The notes: generated by a model not told the origin, from the letters alone. 64,000 nucleotides of DNA from Riptortus pedestris (GCA_019009955.1 CM032229.1:83928501-83992500), one strand, 5' to 3'; shown: positions 38,000-53,299, counted from the first letter of the stretch. Program-made: numbers and translations.

Positions 38000-38312
38000 G
38001 CTGCCAGTCTCGCCGGAGATGTTGGCTCAATAGGGGTCAGCTCTAGGTCAGTTCCTCTCCATCTCCTAGTTATTCTGTTATTTGTTTCTTTTAATATTTA
38101 TTTGGTAACGTTTTAGTCATAAGTGTTGCATTGCATTTTATATATTTGTTTGATTTTAAATATTTGACTACCTTTGTTGACTTTTACATTTATTTATTAA
38201 TTTATTTATATATAATCCATGTTTTTGAAAGTATAAATGTTGTGTCACAGAGCACTGAAGATGGGACGGTTCGCCCCGAAAGTACTTTGTCTGTAATAAA
38301 AGAAGTATTAAG
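38000..38312 (+). other. 3' UTR of the GIY-YIG retroelement
   Basis: After the stop come AGTCTCGCCGGAGATGTTGG, GGGTCAGCTCTAGG and, at the end, GATGGGACGGTTCGCCCCGA, AAGTACTTTGTCTGTAATAA and AAGAAGTATTAAG. Matching blocks form the 144-bp foldback at 59383-59526, which shows this is a mobile 3' end. The element ends near 38312. Confidence 0.7.
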
Positions 38313-38319
38313 ATGACCC

Positions 38320-40785
<2,466 letters not shown>

Positions 40786-41524
40786 TTTTATTAGCTCCTA
40801 CATGAAAAATAAGCTATTGGGGTCATACTCATTTTCGAAACCTTCCACAATAGTCCATTGATCCCCAGGAGATGACGAAAATGGGGTCCGTTCAAAACTA
40901 CATCGATCTATCTGTCTATAATATATAATATATAGATTGTCTGTTGAGAGAGGGTAATATCGAAAATTCAAAATATCCCTGTTATTATTCATCAGGTCGA
41001 AATTTATATAGGATCAACATTACTTCAAATTTAATGTTCTATAATTGTTGGTGTATATGTTTTTTCTCTACTTTGATCATTAACCGAGATATTTAACTAT
41101 TTTGTTTTCAGGCTTCAGTATACCCCCTCTCTTATTCATCATGATACGACAGTAATCATATATATCATGAACCGTTTTAATCGAAACTTAAAAACCACTA
41201 TACCAAATATTGTGTTTATTAAGCTTTTACTGAATGAGAAAAATGTAAATACGTAATGTGATAACGTCATCAATTAAGATGTTTCAGTCTTGACTGGAAA
41301 ATGTTTTTTCTTTACTATACACTATATTTAACCGATTCATGCAACACTAATGCTCATATTTGTAAATGGCCAATTATGTAATCTGGACAGGAATAGGAGA
41401 TTATAGGGGGGGGGGCTGGTCAAAAAGCATTGGAAATTCCAGTATTTATAGTCAGATGAGTTCACTAGTGTGCCAAACCAACAAGTGGGAAATCTGCTTA
41501 GTTTACGCAGCCCACTGAACTTTT
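40786..41524 (+). mobile_element. PAL family, diverged full-span copy
   Basis: The left end is decayed (TTTTATTAGCTCCTACATGA, AATAAGCTATTGGGGTCATA), then CAGGAGATGACGAAAATGGG GTCCG, a short TA tract, a deletion of the GGTCCGATTTCAGCC-type block, and TTAACCGAGATATTTAACTA. The right end is clear: AGTGGGAAATCTGCTTAGTT, TACGCAGCCCACTGAAC and TTTT. Confidence 0.75.
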
Positions 41525-41529
41525 CTTCA

Positions 41530-42879
41530 TTGATGCACTAAACCTCAAGAGGCTCACATTATTTTGACCCAATTGTATGCAACTTTTCACGACCTTTAGT
41601 TATAATCGAATATTAAATATCGTGTACGTATGTAAGTATTGTATACGTTAGATACGCTCTTTTTATGAGGTTTATGAATTCATCCGGTAGAATTAGTAAG
41701 GTAATAATCCTTCATATTTTATTTATTCAGTTTAGAATGTATTTTAATTTACACGTGGTACCTTTCAAGCTTTTAATAATACTGATTATACCGTATTTCC
41801 TTAATACTAAATTTTCAAACAATTAATTCCAGAAAAGTCACCAGGATAAAGGCTTTATTAAAGATGAGAAGACTTTCTGGATGGCCTCATATGATAAAAT
41901 TTGTATTTTATTACGAGAAAATATTCAGAGAAGTGGCTCCCATTGATAAAAGCTGTTAGAGTTCGTGTGGAAGGTAGAGCCCTACGGATCAGAGAATCAG
42001 GACCATGCATATTTAAATATTAATGATATTGGTCCTTTGACCAGCGGACTTATCCTTTAGTCTCATATTATTAAGTCTGTTGCTCTACTGCCCTATTTAA
42101 TTTTTCCCTGTACAGATGAGAATTGTCGTTCTCGCTGAACAACAAAATGTAGGCAAGAAACGAAAAAATAGGCAAAAATTGTGTCTGGAAGTTTAAATAT
42201 TTAATTTAAATCAGTAAAAAATAATAGTTGTCAAATTACCAAGAAAGCCTTTTTACTAATGCTTGTTATTCAAAGTCACTTGTTACTGAATTTGTAAAAT
42301 CCAACTACTAAAATAACGAACCATTAAGAAATCCCAAAGAATTAATTAATTAACCCTTTATTTGATTTACCAAAGAATTATTGTTTATTTTCAAATATAA
42401 CATTTATTTTTTTGGTTGAAGAAAAATACATTTATAATATATTACAAAAACTAATATTTTCGGGAAGAATAGCAAGATTAAAAAAAACAAAAAAAAAACA
42501 TTATAAAAACATTCAGTATATGAGTATTTTCATTTATTTCATTCATCTAGGGATTGACACCACACCAGTTTGGTGCTGTATCTTTTACTTTCTGTTCAAA
42601 TATAAAATTCTGCTATTTTCTGTTTTACCAATGAGTTCCTACCTTCTTCATAAAGCTCATGTTATCAGAAAATTATTACTTCTTATTCTCCGTTTCTGAT
42701 GCGTTTTATGGGTTAAAAATTAATTTTACCAATCATTGTGAGATTGGAAAGTCTATTTCATGAATATTAATAGCTCTTTTCTTCAAGAAACGGTAACTAA
42801 GGCTTTCAGACCCCTATGTAGTCCAGTTCTAGAACATACTTCTCTGCCACAGTCTAGCAAGAATTCCCATCTGTAGTAT
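41530..42879. other. AT-rich DNA, nothing recognised
   Basis: The 95-codon frame at 42412-42699 is AT-rich and featureless. Confidence 0.4.
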
Positions 42880-43035
42880 TTTTTTTATTTATTTATATTA
42901 ACGTCCACTTTTTGCAACTAAGGCTAATTGGGACGGGTTTTCAGGTAACCACCCTTTTCTAGACAGGGTGGGACTAGGGATTTTATTTAATGGATTCCGT
43001 CACTAAATAAATTGCCCAGGCTGAGAATCGAACTC
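42880..43035 (-). mobile_element. SINE, minus strand (copy 8)
   Basis: Read in reverse it has the B box GAGTTCGATTCTCAGCC, the body (GGGTGGGACTAGGGATTTTA and its surroundings on plus), the inverse of CTAGAAAAGGGTGGTTACC and the GTGGACGTTAATATAAATAA tail. It is truncated just before the A box. Confidence 0.85.
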
Positions 43036-43187
43036 GCCTGATTGTAATTGCATGAATTATAAAGAATACTTCCCTAACTATCGATTATATCACTTAAACA
43101 AAACACAATTAAATTATGATATTCTCTCATCTGATTATGATAATACTCTTCATTTAAATTATGATAATACTCTTTATCTGTCCACAT

Positions 43188-43493
43188 TGTCTGGTTCACG
43201 TTAAAACTCGTTTATCTTCTAATTCCATGGCACGGGGGTTTCGTTTGCATATAGTGGAAGAAAGGATCTGGTTTTCCCATTGTTGGAAATATTCCTTATC
43301 TGAGGATATGAGCTTCACCCCTGCCGACAAAGGACTTGTGGAATCTACCTTGGATTCGGTGCCCTGGAAGTATTCCTTTGAATTCCAGAATTCGGAGGTA
43401 GAATGGCTCAAGAATTCTATAGCCTCAAAGAAAGGAACTGAGGAATCCCCTCATGCGAAACTTGACTCTGGGGTAAAGAACGGAAATGCCTAA
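43188..43493 (+). CDS. Possible coding exon or decayed gene fragment, unknown
   Basis: A 110-codon frame (ATG at 43161) is less AT-rich than its flanks and has balanced residue use from about 43250: acidic and basic residues alternate and few codons are simple A/T. It contains two similar phrases, CWKYSLSEDM and PWKYSFEFQN, and ends SGVKNGNA-stop. An acceptor-like CATATAG lies just before TGGAAGAAAGG. No family is recognised. The frame is also open on the opposite strand over 71 codons, which weakens the case. Confidence 0.3.
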   Translation, partial: CLVHVKTRLSSNSMARGFRLHIVEERIWFSHCWKYSLSEDMSFTPADKGLVESTLDSVPWKYSFEFQNSEVEWLKNSIASKKGTEESPHAKLDSGVKNGNA

Positions 43494-43499
43494 ATATTA

Positions 43500-44748
43500 G
43501 TCTAAAAATTACAGTTGCTTCAAACGAAATAGGACACACACAGATATATACCTATTGAACGGAATGTAAGTGACCGGAACTTAATTAAAATCTGCTATGA
43601 AATAGTTAAAGGGCTCAAAGGGTTTTTGATTTATTAGAACCCCAAATGCGTGCGTGCGTGTGTGTCTTCCGATGAAAAACATCAACACATAGTTATTCAT
43701 TATTAATATTTATTAGTAGCGTTTGCATCTGCTGTTATAAAACAAAAAAAAAAATTATGCCAGAAACCACGAAAATTGTAAGCACAGAGCCATCGTACGA
43801 TCATTTATTTCACATTTATGCATTTTATAGTTATCGAAGATAAAATTTCATTCGAAAGAATACATTTTTCTCTTAATAGTATTAAATCGTTCTTGTGATG
43901 GAGTGAACTGCAAAAAAAATATTAAATGCCTTAAGATTTCTTTTGAATTTTCCTCACCGATGGTATGCCAAGAGAGTGCTGGTGTACACAACCTACTAAC
44001 GATTGAAACTATGAGTTTATAATTATTAAGAATAAAATAACTCACACTGTAACAGAATGATCCTAAACATTATCAATTCAAACTGATATACTTTATCAAT
44101 CTTATTAGAGTGTAAGATGGTTAGTATGGTTAGTTTAATTTTATTGAATTTCAGAATGGCCGTTTTATGCAACTCTAATGCTTCGATTATAACACGAATT
44201 ATTCCTGATAATTTAAAAATTTGGAGTATAAGAAGCTAGAGATTTTATTTTCAAAACTGTTTACTAATTTTTATTTTGTTTCTGGACGAAATGAATCATC
44301 CCCGCTTGCAATACCACAGCTTATTTTTAGACTGGCATTAATAATTACTTACCATAGCGTATTAATATTAGGTTGGTTATTAGATCAAATTCAAAAACCA
44401 CTTATAAGTTTTAAAAAACTTTATTCGAATACTGTGAAATTCAATACATTATAAGTAAAACGTCACTATAAAATTTAATGATTTCGTACTGTTTTTATTT
44501 TGTTAAATTCTGTTTTAAATTTATATATTATCTTCCCATGGAAGTTGACATAAAATCCCATATTCTTGAATTCTTTATAAATGAGCGGGGATATGTTATA
44601 GCTGGAAATAATCATTGAGATATGGAAAAGAATGTAGAAGCATTAATGCATGAGAGGCAATATGAGAGCAGACAACAGTAATCTCATGTACCTTCCCCAG
44701 AGAGTTTACTTTATATTACGGATTTCAAAAATGCATAATTCTGCGAAT

Positions 44749-44795
<47 letters not shown>

Positions 44796-45001
44796 AAATT
44801 TAAATCTAATATCTATTCTCTTTAGCTATGGACATCCGCTCAAACTTAGAATGACGTAACATTGACTGAAATGAAGGAATGATGTTGAATCAATCAGCTC
44901 GGATTATTTTTGTTGCAAACCGTATTGCATAAATTAAATAAACAGTAATGCTGACGATTCTTGAAATTTAATTTATTTATCAAGGCAATATTGTAAATAA
45001 C
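43500..45001. other. AT-rich DNA with a TA microsatellite
   Basis: The (TA)n tract lies at about 44751-44793. Nothing else is recognised. Confidence 0.4.
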
Positions 45002-45543
45002 AAATTGAAGGGTTGGCTGCAAAAAGGAGGTAGCTCCAATTTTTCCAGTTTTTGGGAAACCAAAAAAAACGTTTAAAAAATTCAAATTTTAAGTTATGTA
45101 AAAATATTGTTGTTGCTTACTTTCAATTATGGTGTTTACATATTAGAACAGTATTTTCATTCAAAAAATATCATCCAAATGTTGGTCGTACGTGGATGAT
45201 CCTTGGAGCTACCTCTTTTTTGCCCAAAAGAATGGAATATCAGGAATGGAGGAATATGTTATGTCTTGGAAAAAGGTGTAAAAATAAATAGAATGTACTA
45301 TTATTATGTATTTTTTATTCAAAGAAAACTGAAAATAAAGTACAGCAAAATTATTGGTTTTACCAACAGAAAATAACATAATTATAACGAATAACATAAA
45401 ATACGAAAATAAAATCATAACGATTGAAGCTGCATCCTTTTTGTGCCAAATAAAAGAGGTTTTTTTTGGCACAAGAAAGAGTTCATAACTCCAAACAGCT
45501 GTGGGATGGAGCTACCTCCTTTTTGCAGCAAACCCTTCAATTT
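45002..45543. mobile_element. 540-bp inverted-repeat element, MITE-like
   Basis: Ends are inverted repeats of about 37 bp with one mismatch in the inner 34: AATTGAAGGGTTGGCTGCAA, AAAGGAGGTAGCTCCA on the left and TGGAGCTACCTCCTTTTTGC, AGCAAACCCTTCAATT on the right. The motif GGAGCTACCTCTTTTTTGCC recurs internally at about 45208, and a relative of it with TTTGTGCC lies near 45430. The 79-codon plus frame inside has no domain. No unambiguous target duplication is visible because the flanks continue the palindrome, so the superfamily is undetermined. Confidence 0.8.
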
Positions 45544-45549
45544 TCAAAG

Positions 45550-46599
45550 CCATATGGGATACAGGTGAAGATAAAATGGTGAAGAGCTCGCTCGAAGCAT
45601 GAAATAATACTTAATAGCTCCGTTACATAAGAGAGCAGGCAGAAAGTCAGCTTTTTTTACACATCTATTTTTTAATAAATACATGCCTGATATTCAAAAT
45701 TTCGGATGAACTGAAAATAAAGAATATTTTATTATAGGATTAGGTCTATTGTTGCACTGTACATCGAGTTGCCAGATATTTACAATTTCATACTTTTGAG
45801 TTCTCCGATTATAAAGGTTTATAGGCGTTGCATAGATTCTTGTGATTATCTCTTAGAAATAAAGTAAAAACAAATACTGTTTACAATCGGTTAGTTGGAT
45901 TACATAAAAAAGATGTGTTTGTTAATGACGGAATTAAACCAGAAGAAATGATAGTTTGGAGAAAGAGGAAAATGCAAAAATATGTATACACCCGTTATTA
46001 TAAACCAGATCAAAAAAATGGTATAAAACCAAAATTAAAACTCCTTAACATTCTTTTGCTCAACTCGAACATGAATCAAATTGCTAGTACTTTTTTGTTC
46101 CTATTCTTCAGTTGGCCTTCAATCCTACAGATGCGAGTTTCAATTATTAGAAGTGGACTAAACTTCTTATGTCTTATGCTTCCATTTTTCTCACTTCTCT
46201 GGCAGAAGATAGTGGTTTATGTGTTGTAATATATCAGTGAGCCATTCGAGGACGTACATATCTCCGTAGTCTACGTAGAGCGCGTAACGTACATCATTTT
46301 TTCTACACATCAATCAAATGTTTTTATCAGTAGATTTTTTTAATATTTATATCTGTGTGATATGAGAGGACGTACGTTAAGTATTTTTTGTCAAGAGGGA
46401 ATAGCTCAGATATATTGAATAATTAGGTTATGTCAGACTACTTTTATTATTTAAAGATCATCATAAAATGGTAAGAGAGAAGATTTATATCATTAAGTAG
46501 CCGTGAATACATTTCACGTGGAAAATTCATTTAGCCAAATAAAACAATAAACTTTATCAGGAAAATTAGGAAAAAAAAGTTCAACACGAATCAATACAA
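45550..46599. other. AT-rich DNA, nothing recognised
   Basis: The 104-codon frame at 45915-46229 has no recognisable domain. Confidence 0.4.
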
Positions 46600-46850
46600 T
46601 TATTTTTTTTATTTATATGGTGAGCTCCGCAACTAGGCGATGACGCTCAGTATAATTTATTTTCAATTCTCTAAATTAAAATTTTAAATTTAAGAAAAAA
46701 TGTTTTCAAAATTATTATAAAATATATCGAAATAAAACTAAGGAAGCGTTAAAATAAAGCTGTGTGAAACTATAAATTTTGCGATAAATCCTGGCGTGAG
46801 GATGATGGATGTCTAAGGCACATATTTTTGTTTTTTCTTTTGAATACTAC
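46600..46850 (-). repeat. Homopolymer-rich retroposon-like repeat (copy 3)
   Basis: Reverse-strand end GAGCGTCATCGCCTAGTTGC, GGAGCTCACCATATAAATAA is preceded by an A/T-rich block. Same family as 11944-12557 and 16095-16500. Confidence 0.5.
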
Positions 46851-46859
46851 CCCTATCAT

Positions 46860-48919
46860 TTGGGGTAATTGGCAGAACGCCAAAAATAGGAAATCACAAC
46901 AAATGGTGAACAATAATTTTTGTTTTTTTTTAAGAAAGTGAAAACTGCATTAATGATAGATTCATTGTCTCTTTGAGTTTCAAATGGATTTTTGAGAAGT
47001 TTTCAATCTGTGCAGAGCATATCACGATCTAAACAAATTTCTTTAACAGTTAATTTCTAAAAGTAAAAATCCCAGGTTGCCAGGTGGCATAAAACAGTTT
47101 TTACTACATAGTTGATATCTTAATTTCTGATCATTTTGGTTCATCCAATTGGTAAGTAATATATTGTTGAGCTTTTTTGTATTTTTAGATGTCGCGTTCA
47201 TTTCTGACGTTTCTCTACCTTGGGCGGACCGTGCGTTGGGTGCTTCTATATTAGCTAACTCATTAAGAAAAATACTTCTGTGAGAAGCGGCCATATAAAT
47301 TACATTTCTTGGGTTCTATATAATAATTGTCCTATACGAATAGATGGTTGCATTCCTCATGTAAAATTGTCTTGAAAGCAGTGAGTTTGTCACTAATATA
47401 ATTATTTTCGGAGTGAAATTATCAACGCTCCAATCTCAAGATTTTGATTAAGTATTGGATATAAGGTGTTGTCTGAGGTGAATGAATCCCCCAGCCGTGA
47501 ACGACAGATTCTAATTCGGCTTTAGGCAGTTCATCTCGTAGGCATGAATAATGCTAGAACTTCTCAGGGCACATCCGTTCCCTAACTTCTGTTCAACTTT
47601 GCCATCGAGACAAGTCGAGAGATCATTAACTCTACTCAAAATCATTCACAGCAAATCCTTATTTGTCTGTCAACATCCTGCAGTGACTTTGAATATCTAC
47701 AATTCACGTCTAATATCTGTTGGTTTATTTTATCAATCTTTTTAAACTTCCTAATTATGACACAGGGCGAATGAAAAGTGTTGAATTCTTCATTTTTTAT
47801 TGAAATATTCATTAATATTTCAATTAATTAATATATTAACATTCATTAAATTCTTCTCTACATGTAACGATGAATATTTGCTAATTCTCTAGGGCTGTGT
47901 TTTCCTATGTTAAATAAGAAATGCCTGTGGTTTTAGGCCGTGGAGATTTTGCAATTGAAAACTCCAGGCAGTACATTCTTTCTGTTAAAGTAAATATTAT
48001 ACAGCAAAGCTGAATTAAGCCGTGAATTTGACAGTAATGGACAGCGTACATGGGGAGGAAATTATTCATATTTGTAAGTTTTTAACTCGTAGAAGGTTTA
48101 ACTTCTTTGAGTTACATATTCATGGGATGGTTTAATACCACTCTTGTGTAGTAAATACATTTACATGTTTCCATATTAATGACCCAGTTGTAAAACTCAG
48201 CGAGTAACTTACTTCATCAGGGGACACTTGTTGCACCATGATTCATGAAATTCGTATGTGGTGAACTCTGTCCGTCATAAGTTGAATGATCCGAGCCCAA
48301 ATATGATTTGCTTGTAGCTAATTCGTGGAAGAGCATGCATTTCAAAATTACTTTTCGTTACAAGATTACTCTGGAAGGAATTAGAGATGTCAAGAGTACT
48401 GAAAATGAAATCGAGCATGAAAATATTAAAAATTTGGAATTATTGGAGTAACATCGACATTTTAAATTAATTTCGTAGGATATAATGGTAGAATATAATA
48501 GAAAATGAACAATGGTTATAATGATTTCCGGTAAGTAACAATAACATCATTCTATGAATGTATAAGAGTAAATATACGTATTCTACATAAACTTTTATAC
48601 ATTGTATTGTCGTTGTGTCACAACACCACGTCAGTGGTTGAATACTTGAGGATATATTGAACATAAAGTCTGTGCACTCATTCTGGCTAGTGCCTGTAAT
48701 TATTTCAGGCTACAATTCGTGCAGGCCACAACCAACAGAAAGATGGCTTTCCAACAATCTTGCCTTAGTCATTTTCTCTGCTCATGTTTTAAATGGCTTG
48801 AACACCATTTTCCCACTGATGCCTTTACTGTCTGATGGTCTGATGTAGAATTCACCGGGAAACCTGTGCCAGCATATTGATGCGACATATATTTTTCTCT
48901 TGTTCATTCCCCAGGAATT
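46860..48919. other. AT-rich DNA, nothing recognised
   Basis: The 83-codon minus frame at 47043-47294 starts in a slightly GC-richer patch but shows no domain. Confidence 0.4.
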
Positions 48920-49408
48920 AAAAAGTCCGTCTCGCAGCGGCTGCGTAAACTAAGCAGATTTCCCACGTGAAGTTTTACAATAGAGAAATCTGCCCAATAA
49001 CAAGTGTAGTAAGTAGTAAGGGATCACTAAACTTATACACGAGGGACGAATAGTTACGAAAACGGCCGCCAGAGCTCTCTTCGGAAAGTACCAAACAGCT
49101 CACTCCTCCCGACCAATGCAGAATACAAATGCAAATATCTCGGTTAATATTCAAGATACAGAATAAATGTATAAAACAATATTTATAGTAAATTTAATTT
49201 GCAATAAGATTGTTTTAATACTATTTTTCGATCCGACGCATAATAACGGAGATATTTTGAATTTTTCGAAAATCTCCCCTCTAAACCCCCCCTCCCACTG
49301 GTCCGATTTCAGCCATTAACGAACTTGATCTTCCTTTTTACATAAAACGATTAAATTCCGAGTTTGGTAACGATCAAACAAAAATTGCGACCGCTAGAGC
49401 GTTAACAG

Positions 49409-49473
<65 letters not shown>

Positions 49474-49598
49474 TTTGAACGAACCTCATTTTCGTCATCT
49501 CCTGGGTAGGATCGATGGACATTTGAAGAAATGTTTCGAAACTCCCGTCATGAGAACGACCTCAATAGCTGATTTCCCTTAAGGGAAATCTGCTAAAA
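48920..49598 (-). mobile_element. PAL family, complete reference copy (679 bp)
   Basis: This copy shows the whole structure. On plus it reads AAAAAGTCCGTCTCGCAGCG, TAAGCAGATTTCCCACGTGA, AGTTTTACAATAGAGAAATC, ATGCAAATATCTCGGTTAAT, CTCCCACTGGTCCGATTTCA, AATTGCGACCGCTAGAGCGT, ACAGACAAA(TA)n, CGAACCTCATTTTCGTCATC, ATGAGAACGACCTCAATAGC and finally the perfect 20-bp palindrome GATTTCCCTTAAGGGAAATC with TGCTAAAA. The two ends share TAAGCAGATTTCCC in inverted orientation. There is no open frame of note. It is probably a non-autonomous DNA transposon. Confidence 0.9.
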
Positions 49599-49599
49599 T

Positions 49600-50957
49600 T
49601 TCCTATTGGTGGGAACAATCACTAGGCAGAGTCTGTAGAAATTCCAACGACTGACTACATTACATTTATATATCCTGTATTCTAACGTTTTTGTAATATC
49701 TTGTTCATTTAATTAAAGGGAATAAAGTATTTATAGAAAAACAATCATATTTAAAAATTCGACTGTGAAAATAATAAAAGTTTTAAGATATAATAAAATA
49801 CCTCTATATCACAACACACTAAAATATTCTATCATCTGGAGAAGAAAGTTCATACGGGCTAAGCCCGCAATACCTACATGCAATGCGACTGCTGGCGAAA
49901 CACAGATTTACATATTTCAAGGGATATGTCATCATTAAACACAAACGATATCACTCTATAACACACAGTATGACATTAAACATATAAAACGGCTTTAAAA
50001 CGAAATCAATAATATAGGTTGAATTCATCCTATAGCTAAACAATATTTAGCAGTCTTCCATAATGAATAATACACACTTAAAAGCTAGCAAATAAACATA
50101 TAAAATGCACAATAAAGTGCAAAAGAATATATATTTTGTATTGTTAAGAAGATTATATATATTATGGAAGCACGATAAACGCCTGCATTCAATAATTACA
50201 AATCATATACCCTTAAATAAAAGGCTAATTAAATTACTCTGACAAAAAAAAAAACACAATTACAAGTACGCCAATTTCTTTCGTACCTAACGAATTCTTC
50301 GAAAATGAAGAGCAATTACTAATTTACGTTTTTACGTTCAGTACATAAACATAAAGAACTATGCAAAGAAAAAAAGCGTCTGCCCGAATAGGTTTTAAAG
50401 TGTTCATACTAACGTTAATACTTTTTTTTATTTCTAGAGAAATATCATTAAACTTCCTGGAGTTTCTAGTATCCATAGGAAAAATTTGAAACGTAAATTT
50501 AAATTGTTTGCACAATACTATCTAGTTAGCAGGAAAAGGGGCAAGGTACAAAGCTAACAATAATCCCATTATCACAGTATTTCCATGAACTTCGCGTTCG
50601 ACCCTACAATTCTAATAATTATAAATCGATTTATTCCTGGACCAGAATAAACGAATTATTTCGTTCGTGATTCAAAGTCTCTCAGCTCTTAATATCAACC
50701 AAATAGAGCATAGTCATCAAAGCCTCTTTGGAAAATGACTGTCTAAAACGGAAAATAAATTAAATTATTTATTTTTTTACAATTTTTAATATTTTTATGT
50801 TTGATTAGAAATGTTTGATTCAGCTGAGATTTAAATACAGATTTTTATGTTTATACTAGATTCAGTGAGCCATAGATGCTAGTGACGATCGAAAGAAAAT
50901 TTTTCAAATAATGTTTAATCTTGGAATCCTAACTATAATAAAGTGTTATATTCAAGA
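49600..50957. other. AT-rich DNA, nothing recognised
   Basis: No gene or repeat signal. Confidence 0.4.
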
Positions 50958-51340
50958 CTCTCAAGGGAAATCAGAAAAATCGAGGCTGTACTCGTGGCAC
51001 GATATTAGAAAAATTTCTTTAAATGCCCATTGATCCTTCTCAGGAAATGATGAAAACGGAAAAAAAACATATGTATATTTGTTTATTAAGGCCCTAGTGG
51101 TCGTATTTTTTGTTTCATCGTTACCAAACTCGTTATTTAAATGTTTTATTAAAAATTAAAGATTGAGTTTTTTAATGGCTGAAATCGGACCAGTGGGAGG
51201 GGGAAGGAATAGAGAGAGAGGATTTTGAAAAATTGAAATATCTCCGTATTACACGTAGGATCGAAAAATCGTACAGAACTTATAATTAAATGCCTTATTC
51301 GTACTTTCTTGTTTTCAGTCTTCAGAAAAATCCCCTCTTA
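50958..51340 (+). mobile_element. PAL family, 3'-incomplete copy
   Basis: It has a half palindrome (CTCAAGGGAAATCAG), then ATCCTTCTCAGGAAATGATG, the CCTAGTGGTCGTATTTTTTG block, AATCGGACCAGTGGGAGGGG and ATATCTCCGTATTACACGTA. Similarity ends near 51340. The TA tract is nearly absent. Confidence 0.7.
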
Positions 51341-51865
51341 CGCTCAAGGGATTTTTATTTCAATGTAGAGAGAATATGGAGAAATGAGATCATTAGTGTG
51401 TCTTACTAGAACTTCGTTTATGCATCCCTTCCGGAGTAACTGACCTTTATTTTTGAAATCGTTCAGCAAATATTAATCTTACAAAAAATAAAAGGAAGTA
51501 CTCATTTGCCGCATAAATCAATGTACCGACGAGAGACAGGATATCATATTACTTCATTATCATTGTAATTTAAAGTACTTACATCGTGCATTTGTACGTA
51601 TACAATATCCCAACCTTTATGTGTTTGTACATTTTAAGGTGATATATGTTCTTATTGATTTATGTGTACATTACTATTTTTATAAGATTTTTTTTTTGGT
51701 GGTATGGCGTACTAAACAGCAAGAGTCTTCAAAAGTGGTTAAAACTAGAGTATATGATTGTGATGGGTTGGACCTTCGTTCAACAAGTGTCCAATACTTC
51801 AAGAAGGAACAGAACAATAAAAGAAAAATAAACAAGCACCCTCATAAAATGATGAGATGTGACGA

Positions 51866-52050
51866 TCCACCCTCTACTTCCTTCCCCCCACCTAAAACTG
51901 CTCAGATTTCTGCCATTAGCGTAGATAATCATAAGTGTTGAATAAAACGGTTAAATATCGAGTATGGTATAGATAAATAATCATTTTCGAGCCAAGAACT
52001 TAATAAATAACGTCTTCTCTCATCACATTTGCATGTATCCCACAAATGAA
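51866..52050 (-). mobile_element. PAL family fragment, diverged
   Basis: CCACCCTCTACTTCCTTCCC, TCAGATTTCTGCCATTAGCG and AAAACGGTTAAATATCGAGT follow the family order. The part after 51985 resembles the diverged copy at 27.8 kb instead of the common form. Confidence 0.5.
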
Positions 52051-52407
52051 GGTCTGTTGAAAATAATATTTGACGTTTCATGAAATATTGGCCTTTATTC
52101 ATGAAATGCCGTGCGGTAACTAAAAGTAAGTGTGACTGAAAGTCATTGGGCCATGGAATTTCAAAATGCACTGTTAATATTCGAGACAGAGAAAAAGTGT
52201 ATAAAACTGCATTCATAAAAAATCAGATATATAGCAATATACAATTCCTTTATTTGAAATATAATATCGGAGAATTTTGAATCTTGGATTTTCTGCTATC
52301 TAAATGGTTCTTCATGAAACACTCATTTTAGAAATTGGTGGCTATATAACAAAAATATTGTGATCGCTAGAGCGGCAATGGACCATTGTGTGTTTGTTTT
52401 ATGTATG

Positions 52408-52455
<48 letters not shown>

Positions 52456-52748
52456 CGTAGAGTTCCACGGTACTGGTCATTAATACTGTTAAGGTCTTCG
52501 GGTATTGACCGTGTCTGCATTTTAGTTGCGAACGTTTCGCTAGACATGCTTCTAGCTTCCTCAGGGATATCTCTGAGACTGAAGAGTATGTGTTCACCTC
52601 AGGTATATATGTAGGCCTTGTTAGGTTTCCTTGGGCGGAGTCGTCCCCTCCAGGTGTCTAAGGATACTTCTTCCGGTGGTCGTTCACCCGCTATACCGTC
52701 GTTTGTGTTTCTTGTCCGTCGTCTCTGTGGAATTGCGGGCTTCCAGAG

Positions 52749-53299
52749 TTAGCTGAGTTTGTATCCATCCTGCCTGTTGATGTTGAATGGGCATTTCGCT
52801 ATTTCTATGGCTTCTCGAACCAGTCTTTCTTGGTATCGGTCCACCTTGGCCAGCACCTTAACTTCATCGAATTTGATGCTGTGATTAATTTCCCAGAAGT
52901 GTTCTGCTATTGCTGATTCTTCTGTCCGAAACTTTTTGAGACTCTTGATATGCTCGGCGACCCTGGTGTTTATCAATCTGCCGGTTTGTCCAATATATTC
53001 TAAGCCGCAAGAACAGGGTATGCTGTATATTCCTGGGATTTTTGTCTGGAGTTGATCTTTACAGCTAGGTAACATGTGTGCTATTTTCTTGTCCATGCCA
53101 AATGCTGTTTCTATTCCCTGCTTCTTGAGTATCCTAGAGATCTTTTCTGTTGTACCTTTAACAAAAGGTATTACGGCTGTTTTCTGGGGCTCATCTTCAA
53201 TTGATATTGTCTTCTTTTCTTTTATCTTCTTCTTAAATTGATTTATAATTTCTTCTTTCCCGTAGCCATTCTTTAGCAGAGCAGTCATCAGGTGTCTTT
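52749..53299 (-). pseudogene. Penelope GIY-YIG endonuclease domain
   Basis: The 179-codon frame begins at a Met at 53288 that is internal to the original protein. It contains the linker PFVKGTTEKISRILKKQGIE (41-60) typical of this family, then GIY (86-88), the zinc pair Cys92/Cys94, YIG (98-100), Arg104 and Arg109, His113, His130 and His136, and a likely catalytic Glu159. Unlike the 37-kb copy, every expected residue is present, so the endonuclease part itself is intact although cut off from its RT. It ends with NRQDGYKLS before the 3' UTR. Confidence 0.88.

Noticed and set aside
48920..49598. PAL elements as Helitrons, because GATTTCCCTTAAGGGAAATC is followed by CTAA
   Set aside because: A hairpin plus CTRR is suggestive, but the opposite end carries an inverted copy of the same motif and the 27.08-kb copy is symmetrical at both ends. 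Neither is expected of Helitrons.
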